In this document: positions 40,160 to 47,965 of the stretch, piece by piece
Layout of the letters: every line of letters starts with the position of its first letter
Numbering within the stretch: position 1 is the stretch's first letter
Source: Bartonella kosoyi
GTDB lineage: Bacteria > Pseudomonadota > Alphaproteobacteria > Rhizobiales > Rhizobiaceae
Reading direction: 5' to 3'
Assembly (NCBI RefSeq): GCF_003606325.2
Contig: NZ_CP031843.2
Span: 1,116,001 to 1,180,000, forward strand
Length of the DNA stretch: 64,000 nucleotides
Program-made: the position numbers and the translations under genes
The notes under the pieces: generated by a model
Database searches by the model: none
Told to the model about the DNA's origin: nothing
The model's input: the letters and a program-made list of their open reading frames with translations, nothing else

Positions 40160-41817
40160 TTTGTGTTCCCATTTCAGTGAAATTTAATAGGGTTGCATGC
40201 TTGGGAAAAAGATCGCGTTTGTGGGTAATGACGAGAACAATACGCTCTTGCGAAAGCGTGTATAAATGTTCAACAATTTGTGCACTAACCTTGTCATCCA
40301 ATGCGGAAGTGGGCTCATCCAAGATAAGAATTTGCGGTTTGATGAGAAAAAAACAAGCCAATGCTAGGCGTTGGCGTTGACCTCCTGATAAAAAGCCCCC
40401 TTGTTCACCTACTTGGGTATGAAGCCCTTGAGGCAATTGAGAGATCAAATCATGACAAGCACTCGCATGAAGGGCAGCAACGATTTCATCCTCTGTAGCA
40501 TCTGGTTTGGCAAGAAGCATATTTTCAAGAATGGTTCCGGAAAAAAGGCAAGGGCTTTGGGGAAAATACGCGATTGTTTTGCGCACACTACGGATATCAA
40601 AATTTTGTAAAGATTGATTGTTAAGCAATATTTTCCCACTTGATGGGGGATAAAGACTACAGAGAATCTTGGCAAAGGTTGATTTTCCACATCCTGAAGG
40701 GCCAAGCAACATAATGGGCCTACCAGGTTGTAAACAGACATCAAGGTGGTTGATAATAGGTGTGTCTCCATAAGAAAAACAGATATCTTTAGCTTCAAGA
40801 TGGGGCTTGGTGATGAGTTGAAGGGGAGGCTTTTCCTTTTCCCATTCTGAAGGTGCGTTAAGAATATCACCCAAACGAAGACGAGAGATTTTCAAATGCT
40901 GCCATTCTTCCCATAAAGACGCAAGGCTTAAAATGGGACCAGAAACATTGCCAGCAAGAAGATGAAAGGCAATAAGTTGCCCTAGCGTAATCTGGTTTTG
41001 CAGCACTGCTTGAGCACCAAAAAAGATGATAAAAATAGTGAAAAGATCACCAAAAATATGGCTTAAAGCCCCATTTAAGAGATGAAATTTACTGGTTGTG
41101 AGGCTTTGATCTAGACTGCGGGCTAAAGTTTCTTGCATCCGTATCGTATGAGCAGCTTCTTTTACATGCGCTTTGATGGCTTCAAGATTGGTAAAGCTTT
41201 CAATAAGGCGTGATTGATGGGCGGCTTGTAGAGTGAAAGCACGGCGTAATTGGCGGCGCAAGAAGGGACCGACGAATGCCAAAGAGCCCATTTGTAAAGG
41301 TAAAATGATAAGGACAATAAAGGTAAGTTTCGGACTAATAGAAAAGAGTGCAGCAAGATAAATAATGGCAAACAGAACATTCAGGACAGTTGGTGGCGAT
41401 GGTTCCTGTTAGAAACCCGCGAATTGTATCAACCTCTCCAATACGCGAAAACAGTTCCCCCACTTTCCAATGACGTAACACAGACAAGGAGAGGCTTAAA
41501 AGATGGGTGTAAATACGCCGTCCAAATTCTAGCGTAAGCCGATTGGCTAAATAAGTGCCTAGGTAACCTGATAGAGTGCTAAGAGCGGTACTAAAAAGCA
41601 TGATAGCAACTATCAAGACAACGATAGTATAGAGACTTTCAAGGCGCTGAAAGGGGAGAATACGGTCAATAATTGCTTGAAAAATAAAAGGATTTACCAA
41701 GCCCAGCAAACGCAAAACGATGGCAATGCAAATAAGTTCAAGAACATAATAAATATATTTCTTTGTTGTGCTTGTAAACCAAGAGAAGGCTACTGGTTTT
41801 TCTTGTGAATGACTCAT
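40149..41817 (-). pseudogene. HlyB-type ABC exporter, interrupted by a one-base frameshift
   Basis: Read on the minus strand, codons 1-142 from 41817 encode membrane helices of a type I secretion ABC exporter (LVNPFIFQAIIDRILPF, RHWKVGELFSRIGEVDTIRG). At about 41388-41395 one extra base shifts the frame and a stop follows 18 codons later. Dropping one A restores ATTVLNVLFAIIYLAALFSI and continues to the end, about 555 residues in total. The ATPase half has Walker A GPSGCGKST, signature LSGGQRQRLALA, Walker B ILILDEPTSALD and VLVITHKRD. The N-terminal C39-like domain of HlyB or of bacteriocin exporters is absent: the protein starts just before the first helix. It is either truly broken or carries a sequencing error. 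Confidence 0.85.
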
Positions 41818-42065
41818 TTGATTTTATGATTTTGTTTAAGAGAAAGAGGGGGTTGTGTCTCATATTTTAACAGTATTGTAAATAGTATTATTTCTTAATT
41901 AAAATATACAATTTGTAAGAATATAATATAAACATAATATATTTATTATTTATATTTATATTTTTTAAAATTATATTTGAAATTACCTAAGCAGCATAAT
42001 AATGGAAATTTCCACTGTATCATTGTGATACGTTTTTTTAAACAAATATTTAAAGGAGAATTAAA
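41818..42065. promoter_or_regulatory. Divergent control region of exporter operon and peptide array
   Basis: A 248-bp AT-rich region separates the minus-strand exporter operon from the plus-strand peptide gene and must contain both promoters. The last part (TATTTGAAATTACCTAAGCA followed by GCATAATAATGG) resembles the leader before the third peptide copy near 43.3 kb. The peptide gene has a strong ribosome binding site, AAAGGAG, eight bases ahead of its ATG; the exporter gene has none that is obvious. Confidence 0.4.
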
Positions 42066-42326
42066 ATGGGTAGTTCAAGCTCACGTAGTGATTCACGGGG
42101 ATCATCAAGTTTTTTTCATTATGAAACATGTAGTCCTACTGATTATGCTGTTACAATTATTGGAGGGGCTGCATTTGGAGCAGTTACAGGAGCAGCAGGC
42201 AATGCGTTGAAAGGTGCTGCATTAGGACCAGAAGGTGTGGGGGCGGCCGCTTTGGCAGGAGCAATAACTGGTGTAGGTTCGGGGGCAGTTGGAGCCGGTA
42301 TAGGTAAATGGGTACAATGCCACTAA
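42066..42326 (+). CDS. Gly/Ala-rich bacteriocin-like peptide A (intact)
   Basis: An 86-residue peptide. A Ser-rich hydrophilic N-terminus (MGSSSSRSDSRGSSSFFHYE) precedes Cys22 and a long Gly/Ala-rich, membrane-seeking segment (AVTIIGGAAFGAVTGAAGNA, then GVGAAALAGAITGVGSGAVG) ending GKWVQCH, with Cys85 next to the C-terminus. It has two lysines, K49 and K81. The composition resembles class II microcins and pore-forming bacteriocins, although no homologue can be named by eye. There is no classical double-glycine leader, in keeping with an exporter lacking a C39 peptidase. The strong AAGGAG site and adjacent exporter, acyltransferase and immunity-like genes support a secreted peptide. Two decayed copies follow downstream. 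Confidence 0.7.
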   Translation: MGSSSSRSDSRGSSSFFHYETCSPTDYAVTIIGGAAFGAVTGAAGNALKGAALGPEGVGAAALAGAITGVGSGAVGAGIGKWVQCH

Positions 42327-42374
42327 AAAATTAAAGAGCGCTGGTATTTGTTTTTAGAAAATAACCAGTAAATT

Positions 42375-42441
42375 ATTCCTGAGATTAATTTGATTATAGA
42401 CATATATTTATAGATATATATATGAAATAAATTTCAGGAAT
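42375..42441 (+). promoter_or_regulatory. Inverted repeat between peptide A and immunity A
   Basis: ATTCCTGAGAT (42375-42385) is complementary, with one wobble, to ATTTCAGGAAT (42431-42441). A homologous inverted repeat occupies the same place in the second module (42948-43002). It may be a processing site or partial terminator that sets the peptide-to-immunity ratio. Confidence 0.45.
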
Positions 42442-42466
42442 ATAAGATTTTGAGCTGGGTTTTATA

Positions 42467-42661
42467 ATGGTAGATTTTTCTAATAGTATTAAGGCTTCAT
42501 TAATAACAACAATTATATTTGGATTTTTATGTATTATTCCTTATATATTCAAATCCCATAATTGGAAAAAAAATGCAAAGGGGGAATTATTTAAAATAGC
42601 TATATTCTTTATATTATATTCTCTTATTGATTATTTACGTAGATATATTGGTTTATACTAG
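42467..42661 (+). CDS. Immunity-like small membrane protein A
   Basis: A 64-residue protein with two membrane helices (SLITTIIFGFLCIIPYIF and LFKIAIFFILYSLIDYL) joined by a basic loop containing NWKKNAKGE. Size and layout match immunity proteins of membrane-active bacteriocins, although no named family is evident. It is 140 bp downstream of peptide A, separated by an inverted repeat. Paralogues with the same layout occur at 43051, 43714, 43983 and 44306. Confidence 0.6.
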   Translation: MVDFSNSIKASLITTIIFGFLCIIPYIFKSHNWKKNAKGELFKIAIFFILYSLIDYLRRYIGLY

Positions 42662-42705
42662 ATCCATATAAATTTATTTTTTACAAAATTTTTTCTTTAA
42701 AAATT

Positions 42706-42733
42706 GCGAATTGTATCAACCTCTCCAATACGC
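42706..42733 (-). repeat. 28-bp exact duplicate of part of the exporter gene
   Basis: The 28 bases at 42706-42733 are identical to 41419-41446 inside the frameshifted ABC exporter gene, in the same orientation. Homology ends abruptly on both sides. It indicates a past copy or recombination event between exporter gene and peptide array. Confidence 0.85.
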
Positions 42734-42766
42734 TTAACAGCTACTCTATTTGCTGAGTACAATTGA

Positions 42767-42895
42767 TTTAACTCTGAATGCTTAGATGTGGTCACAAATA
42801 ATCTTAAAGGCACTACCGTTGGAGCGTTCCTAGGTGCAGCAGAACAAGGTGGTAATGCCTTGATCGATAAGATAGATGAATGCTCTCATCAATAA
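42767..42895 (+). pseudogene. Bacteriocin-like peptide B, 5'-truncated remnant
   Basis: In frame after a stop, 42 codons read FNSECLDVVTNNLKGTTVGA then FLGAAEQGGNALIDKIDECS and HQ. This aligns with peptide A at C..DYAV.., GA..GAA..GNAL and ends with a cysteine near the C-terminus. The Ser-rich start is missing, and the Gly-rich middle is shorter. It is followed by an inverted repeat and immunity-like gene B, exactly as in module A. Confidence 0.6.
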
Positions 42896-42947
42896 AGCGA
42901 AAGAATGCTGTTTTTAATTTATTTAGAAAATAACGATAAAGATACTT

Positions 42948-43002
42948 CTGAGATCAGTGATATTATAAACATACTTTAAAGCTATGGCTAAACTGATTTC
43001 AG
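42948..43002 (+). promoter_or_regulatory. Inverted repeat between peptide B and immunity B
   Basis: CTGAGATCAGT (42948-42958) pairs with ACTGATTTCAG (42992-43002) with one wobble pair. It is at the same position as the inverted repeat of module A. The surrounding words TAGAAAATAAC and ATTATAAACATA are shared with module A, showing that the whole module was duplicated. Confidence 0.45.
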
Positions 43003-43050
43003 GGATATTTTTGTGTATGATAATAGATATTTTATTTTGGATTTTTTATT

Positions 43051-43230
43051 ATGTATACTTTTATTAGTTCCTTAGTAACAGCAATTGGATTTGGACTTTG
43101 CATGTTTTCTTACAATAGATTTAAAGGTGAGAACTGGAGTATAAAAAGGACAATGTTAACAACAATTAGGTTTTTTATATTATATTATTCTGGAATTTTA
43201 TTAGTTAAATATATAGGAATTTTAAAATAA
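43051..43230 (+). CDS. Immunity-like small membrane protein B
   Basis: A 59-residue protein, too short for many gene finders. It starts MYTFISSLVTAIGFGLCMFS, has a basic loop FKGENWSIKR and a second helix FFILYYSGILLVKYIG. It aligns with immunity A at the NW-K loop and FILY. Its peptide partner (B) is decayed, so this would be an orphan immunity gene if expressed. Confidence 0.55.
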   Translation: MYTFISSLVTAIGFGLCMFSYNRFKGENWSIKRTMLTTIRFFILYYSGILLVKYIGILK

Positions 43231-43317
43231 TATAGAATTACGTTATTATCATTATTTTATTATTTATTATAATTTATATATTTTTACAAATTATATTTGA
43301 TTTTTTGCTAAATAGCA

Positions 43318-43583
43318 TGAATCATCAGATGGTTCAAGTAGTAACTCACAACCAAAAAGTTGGCTTTTTCCAGAATAAGATGATTGTAGCGCAGACGCTC
43401 ATTCCCAAGCATCAGGTGCAGGCGGCATTGTAAGAGGATTAATGGGAGGTATTGTAGGAGCACTCCCAGGTGGTTCAGGTATTATACCAGGAGCGATTGC
43501 TGGTGGCGGAATTGGCGGTGGTTTTGGCTACGGTGTGGGGGGGGCTTATAGGAATAGGTTCTCAGTATAATGCGTGCTATTAA
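43318..43583 (+). pseudogene. Bacteriocin-like peptide C, disrupted
   Basis: The frame DGSSSNSQPKSWLFPE meets a TAA at 43376-43378, then continues DDCSADAHSQASGAGGIVRG, LMGGIVGALPGGSGIIPGAI and AGGGIGGGFGYGVGG. An eight-G run at 43537-43544 then puts the frame on to an early stop at 43568; with seven G it would end LIGIGSQYNACY, restoring the C-terminal cysteine found in peptides A and B. There is no good start codon in frame. It is clearly homologous to peptide A in its Ser-rich start, first cysteine, Gly-rich core and C-terminal Cys. Confidence 0.65.
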
Positions 43584-43713
43584 ATTACAATATTTTAATA
43601 TGTTTTTAAATTTATAGCAATATTGTAGACATATTTATTAATATGTCTACAAATGTTTTTAAATATAATTCATTAATAATTTAATTATATATTAATTTGG
43701 AAATTTATGTGTT

Positions 43714-43910
43714 ATGTATATTTTTAATGTGTTTTCTGAATTATTTTTTGTATTTTGTTGTTTGAGTATATTTATATCTTTATTTGAATTGTATTATGTT
43801 TCTAAGGGCTTAAATGAAAAAAATATTAAAAAAAGTCATTAATAAGAATAATTTTATTTTTTAGTTTATTCTTTATTTTATTTTCTTTAGTTAAGTTTTA
43901 TATAAATTAA
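43714..43910 (+). pseudogene. Immunity-like membrane protein C, frameshifted
   Basis: The first 42 codons read MYIFNVFSELFFVFCCLSIF then ISLFELYYVSKGLNEKNIKK and a stop at 43840. A one-base shift in the adjoining A-rich stretch continues as KSLIRIILFFSLFFILFSLV and KFYIN to a stop at 43908. Joined together they give the helix, basic loop, helix layout of the other immunity-like proteins. It follows peptide C. Confidence 0.45.
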
Positions 43911-43982
43911 TATATATTGTTTAACTAGTTTTTATATATCATAATAAGATGTATTAATATATTAATTTAATTGGAAAATATT

Positions 43983-44174
43983 ATGGAATATATTTTATTT
44001 AATATTAAAAATGCGTTACTTGCAACAAACATTTTTTTAATTTTAAGTATACTTCTTTCTAAATTACAATTTCCTACTTGGAAAAAGTCTATTAAATTAG
44101 GATTAATTACAATTATTATATACTTTATAATATATTTTGGACTTTATTGTTTAATAAATGATATTAGTATATAA
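43983..44174 (+). CDS. Immunity-like small membrane protein D
   Basis: A 63-residue protein from the ATG at 43983 (a TTG at 43971 would add four residues). The first helix is ALLATNIFLILSILL, the loop LQFPTWKKSIKLG carries the TWKKS version of the NWKK motif, and the second helix is LITIIIYFIIYFGLYCL. It has no recognisable peptide gene in front of it, so it may be an orphan immunity determinant. Base composition is among the most AT-rich in the window. Confidence 0.5.
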   Translation: MEYILFNIKNALLATNIFLILSILLSKLQFPTWKKSIKLGLITIIIYFIIYFGLYCLINDISI

Positions 44175-44305
44175 AATATTAATGTTTTTTAGATTTCATT
44201 ATAATTTAATTTACTAATGTGAAATATAATCTTATGTAAAAAATTAACACTAGATAATTATATTATTTATATTTTTATTATCAACTCTTTTCTTGGTTAT
44301 TATTA

Positions 44306-44538
44306 ATGTGGACAGATTTTATTAATTTTATTGTAAATATGTTGCTTTCGATAATAAGTGTAATTACAATAATATATTATTTATTGTTAAAAAATAAATA
44401 TAAAAATTATAATACGAAAGAATACAAAAAAATATATTATTATTTATAATAAGTTTAATTTTTATAATTATTTTTATAATATTTTTTATGATTATATTTT
44501 ATAAATTTAATTTATTTAATAGCGTATTAAGTATATGA
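44306..44538 (+). pseudogene. Immunity-like membrane protein E, frameshifted
   Basis: The first 47 codons read MWTDFINFIVNMLLSIISVI then TIIYYLLLKNKYKNYNTKEY and stop at 44447. A one-base shift in the AAAAAAATAT stretch gives ILLFIISLIFIIIFIIFFMI and a stop at 44536. The restored product is again helix, Lys/Asn-rich loop, helix. No peptide gene precedes it. Confidence 0.4.
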
Positions 44539-45013
44539 ATTAAATTATAGTAATATTTTAATTTTTAAAATATATTAAAAAGCGTCTTTAAAAAAAATGT
44601 TTACTGATTGCAGTGAGACAGAGTCTTTAATATAAGCATTATCATCAAGAGTTCTGTTTTTTGTTTTTTAAGCTTTTTAATTGCTTCACGAGTGTATCGT
44701 CTTTAGATTATTATCTTTTGTGTAAAGATCATCATATTGTTATCGTTCCATAAAAAGTTCTCACAATTATGAGTTGCTTATGATCATCCCTTTGGGATGA
44801 ATTTTACTTTCAGTATAAAAAATAAAACTGTAGAAAATTTTTATGGTATGTAAATTCTGGTACAACATTTAATCACGTCTCACGTGTTAAGAAGCTGTTA
44901 ACTGGGGGAATTGTTAGTGTATAGTTTTTGAAAAGTGATTGTTTGCTTATGTATCATGTTTATTGAAAAATAGGCAATTTTTATGAAATAAAGTGCCTTA
45001 TTGCTCTTGATCA
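44539..45013. other. Spacer closing the peptide array, 475 bp
   Basis: No gene is supported. GC rises after about 44600, which probably marks the end of the array DNA. I looked for a copy of the tRNA-Gln 3' end here as an attachment site and found none. Confidence 0.4.
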
Positions 45014-45799
45014 TTATCCATCATCTTGTGAGAGAGGAAGGGAAGCAATTTCTGTATCAAGGGCATCCATAAAATCGATAATAAAAGCAGCATTGGTCCC
45101 CAAATCTCTTGGCAAATAACGAGAAGCAGAACGCATATCAACAAAGGTGGTATTGCCTTCATCAGTTAAACGAATGACAATGTCTGAAATAAAACCAAGG
45201 TACAAAGTTTTAGCTCTTGTTTCAATATAAATCTCATTGTCTTCGCCTTTGAATTCTCGTTGTGCGACAATAGGCCAATCATACGCAGCCAAAACATTCA
45301 GAACGGATTCGCGAATGCGTTCAGGTGCGCCATCATAACGGCGCCCCGACATTTCTGGCCATTGTGAGCTCTGTAATGTTGCTTGTTCAGTTAAGGTACT
45401 TTTAAGTGGCAAAGCATCACTGGGGCGCATTGTGCGAAAAAAAGCTGGTGGTCTTTGTGTATCGGTAGAAACATCGTAAAGAGCAGGTAAGGTAAACCAA
45501 AGTCCCAAAAATAATACCAATGGTGTTGCAGTTATGAGTGAATAAACGATCCCCTTTAAAGCTTTCATTCCCCCTAGAGCTCCATAGACCCACAAACTAT
45601 GAAGGGCTTTAATCGCGAGAAAAAGAGAAATAATCACGCAACAAGTAGAGATTCCTATCAAAATTATAAAGTCGCTTACGTTAAGCACGGAAAAACGTTG
45701 TAAGATGACCGAAAATAATAAAATAAAAAACGCTAATCCACCAAAGCGAGGGGACCATACCGCTGCTCTTGAAATTAACCGAACATATTTCTTCTTCAT
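45014..45799 (-). CDS. DUF1499 family membrane protein
   Basis: A 261-residue protein. The N-terminal part has three or so membrane helices (LAFFILLFSVILQRF, FIILIGISTCCVIISLFLAI, GIVYSLITATPLVLFLGLWF). The C-terminal half is the DUF1499 domain (VLNVLAAYDWPIVAQREFKG through RSASRYLPRDLGTNAAFIID). Its function is not known; the membrane topology places the domain in the periplasm or at the membrane face. The rhizobial gene stands alone, and no operon partner is visible here. Confidence 0.82.
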   Translation of the reverse strand: MKKKYVRLISRAAVWSPRFGGLAFFILLFSVILQRFSVLNVSDFIILIGISTCCVIISLFLAIKALHSLWVYGALGGMKALKGIVYSLITATPLVLFLGLWFTLPALYDVSTDTQRPPAFFRTMRPSDALPLKSTLTEQATLQSSQWPEMSGRRYDGAPERIRESVLNVLAAYDWPIVAQREFKGEDNEIYIETRAKTLYLGFISDIVIRLTDEGNTTFVDMRSASRYLPRDLGTNAAFIIDFMDALDTEIASLPLSQDDG

Positions 45800-46815
45800 G
45801 AAGTTTTTTCCCCTCGACTGTAAACTATAAGCAAAGTTTTTTCAGATAACATATCCTACAAAAGTTTTTGCTCATAAGACAAAAGTAAAGCACTTATTTT
45901 TGAGATCAAGGATGCGTGATATTCCATCAATTTTTAGCGATTGTTTTAGGGCTTTCATTGAAGGGAATAAGTACTTCTTCTTTGGTTTATTATACTATTG
46001 ACTGAACTTTATAAGAATGTTTGTAAATACATAAAAATAAGATCAACAAACAAGTTTTCCAGTTGTTATCAGCATATAGAACTTTCCTCTTTTTCCTCTC
46101 ATTGCGGAAAATTTTTTCTGTCAGATAAGCCTATCGAATAACGCAACACCATTAGGTTGCCAATTTACGCACTTGTTTTTAAGATATATCTCTTAACGCT
46201 TGTCACACTCATTGCGCGACAGTGTCTATGAAGGGTAATAACGATAAAGCGATTCAACATCCCCACTTTTACGTTTGTGAAGAAGAAAACCAGCATTATC
46301 ATTCTATTTGTTCGCTCCAATGTTGCGATAGCTTTTGAGCAGACGGTTCATAAGAGACATTTTTAGTTCTTTCTCGTACAGTTTTTATTTACACGCCAAT
46401 CTCGCTTTTGACGTGCAAAAGACATGGTTTTGATTGATTCAATATGGAATAAGTTTGGAATGAGAGGATTCTGCGATATTCTGAGCACTCATTCAACAGT
46501 TAAAGAAATAAATTATCATTATAAATAAAAGTATTTTGCAAGTATAATATGAATATGTAAAACAGAGATTTTATCTTATATTACTAATTAATAGGCTACT
46601 TTTTTCTTTATACATGTGGTTTGTATTTTAATAGAGGATTATGTGAGAGGATTAAAAATATTTTTCTATCTCAATAAAAAATTTAAGCATCTAAAATCAG
46701 AAAAACCGGAATTCGAGTATTCGCTGAATAGAGGAAAAAGATAACTGTTTTGATAGATCTTATTTCGTTTTTATTAAAAAGCAGGTCGTTGCACAAATGA
46801 GAAGTGAGGATATTT
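45800..46815. other. Spacer with dispersed repeat, about 1 kb
   Basis: 45800-46190 is AT-rich with no supported gene. 46199-46535 is a near full-length dispersed-repeat copy. 46540-46815 holds nothing recognisable; the minus-strand frame at 46683-46919 overlaps the DUF1254 gene in another phase. Confidence 0.55.
46199..46535 (+). repeat. Dispersed repeat, copy 7 (near full length)
   Basis: About 335 bp. Landmarks in order: CATTGCGCGACAGTGTC, CCCACTTTTACGTTTGTGAAG, CTCCAATGTTGCGATAGC, CATAAGAGACATTTTTAG, GGTTTTGATTGATTCAATATG, TTTGGAATGAGAGGATTCT, GCGATATTCTGAG and ATCATTATAAATAAAAGTA. Same orientation as copies 2 and 3. Confidence 0.7.
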
Positions 46816-47355
46816 TTATTCATAAAATATGTGGCAGGTCGCTGATGAAAGAAAAGCTTCACTTTCTTTTTTTGCAAGGGAAGAGGGGGCGAAAATACGT
46901 AAAATGACAAAACCTTCATTTAAATTTTTAGCAACCAAAACTGAATTAGCATTTATTTTAGGTTTTGACTTTTTGAGTTCTATTATTTGTATGGGTTTTC
47001 CAATGATAAGATCGAGTGTCGCATCAGGGGCTGTTCGGTCATTAAGGCTGTAAAAAATAATTCCGTTGTGTGTGTAGGCTGCCAGTGACCAAAACTGTTG
47101 TGTTTTCAAAGCCTTTAAATGAACAGGTCCATTTTCAAGATTAAATCTGCAGACTTTAAGAAGAAAGAGTGGATCAGCAGATTGTTGAATAGGATTATCG
47201 GGAGGTAAATCAACAAATTGATAAGGGGCTCCAGATTTTTTAAGGCTTGTCCATATATTATTTTGTGCCCAAGTGGGGATCAGAAAGAGAACACAAATAT
47301 GAACGATAATAGCGCCAATGATGGCGAGCAGTGCGGTATGAATAAATCTAGTCAC
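46816..47355 (-). CDS. DUF1254-like exported protein
   Basis: A 179-residue protein with an N-terminal membrane segment (ALLAIIGAIIVHICVLFLIP) and a periplasmic part resembling the short rhizobial DUF1254 proteins (PDNPIQQSADPLFLLKVCRF, FWSLAAYTHNGIIFYSLNDR). It overlaps the start of the DUF1214 gene by eight bases; the two domains are often fused or adjacent in bacteria. Function unknown. Cotranscription with the penicillin-binding protein gene suggests an envelope role. Confidence 0.7.
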   Translation of the reverse strand: MTRFIHTALLAIIGAIIVHICVLFLIPTWAQNNIWTSLKKSGAPYQFVDLPPDNPIQQSADPLFLLKVCRFNLENGPVHLKALKTQQFWSLAAYTHNGIIFYSLNDRTAPDATLDLIIGKPIQIIELKKSKPKINANSVLVAKNLNEGFVILRIFAPSSLAKKESEAFLSSATCHIFYE

Positions 47356-47965
47356 AATTTATTTGTCCTGATGGGATTTGTTCTATTGAGGGCATTGTGA
47401 GCTGTTGTAATGCCGTTGCTGAGATGATTGAGGTATCATATAAGGTGAGAATAAGCCCGAATTCTTTTTGACTAACGGTTGCAAGCCAATTTCCGGCTTG
47501 CGGTGTGGATGAAATATTGATGCGCAAGGAGCCATCATGTTCATAAGTAATAGCATTTGTGTGGAGTTCAAAAGGTATATCTTTCGATGAAGTATAGGGT
47601 TTAAGGGATTGATCAGCTGTATAAAGGGTAAAAAGACGAGTTTCAGGGATGGTGCCTTTAAGCAAATAATGACAGTGAGGGTGGAGTGGACGCCCTTGGT
47701 TATCTTGCCAAATCTGGAACCTAATACCTTCAGTGCGTCCGAGTGATACAATGCCTTGTTTGGCAGTGCGGGCACGGGTGTAAGGATCCATATTGGTGGT
47801 TCCTACTTGTGGGTAAGCACTCCATTTTCCAATTGTAAAGCGTCCAAAATGAGGAAAGGAATTGAGCACATAATCGACGCTCAGTATTCCCCATAAAACC
47901 GAAAACGCGAAGATAAAAAAGAAAATGGTAATATTAAAAAGCATTCGTGAATATCTTGAATTCAA
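47348..47965 (-). CDS. DUF1214-like exported protein
   Basis: A 205-residue protein with an N-terminal helix (ITIFFFIFAFSVLWGILSV) and a DUF1214-type domain (FTIGKWSAYPQVGTTNMDPY, TRARTAKQGIVSLGRTEGIR, HCHYLLKGTIPETRLFTLYT). It lies between the penicillin-binding protein gene (overlap of four bases) and the DUF1254-like gene (overlap of eight bases), so all three form one operon. Function unknown; the pair is widely conserved beside this penicillin-binding protein in rhizobia. Confidence 0.75.
   Translation of the reverse strand: MNSRYSRMLFNITIFFFIFAFSVLWGILSVDYVLNSFPHFGRFTIGKWSAYPQVGTTNMDPYTRARTAKQGIVSLGRTEGIRFQIWQDNQGRPLHPHCHYLLKGTIPETRLFTLYTADQSLKPYTSSKDIPFELHTNAITYEHDGSLRINISSTPQAGNWLATVSQKEFGLILTLYDTSIISATALQQLTMPSIEQIPSGQINCD

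Noticed and set aside
38133..45013. Search for a large RTX toxin gene with GGxGxDxxx repeats
   Set aside because: None is present on either strand; the longest frames here belong to the exporter genes.
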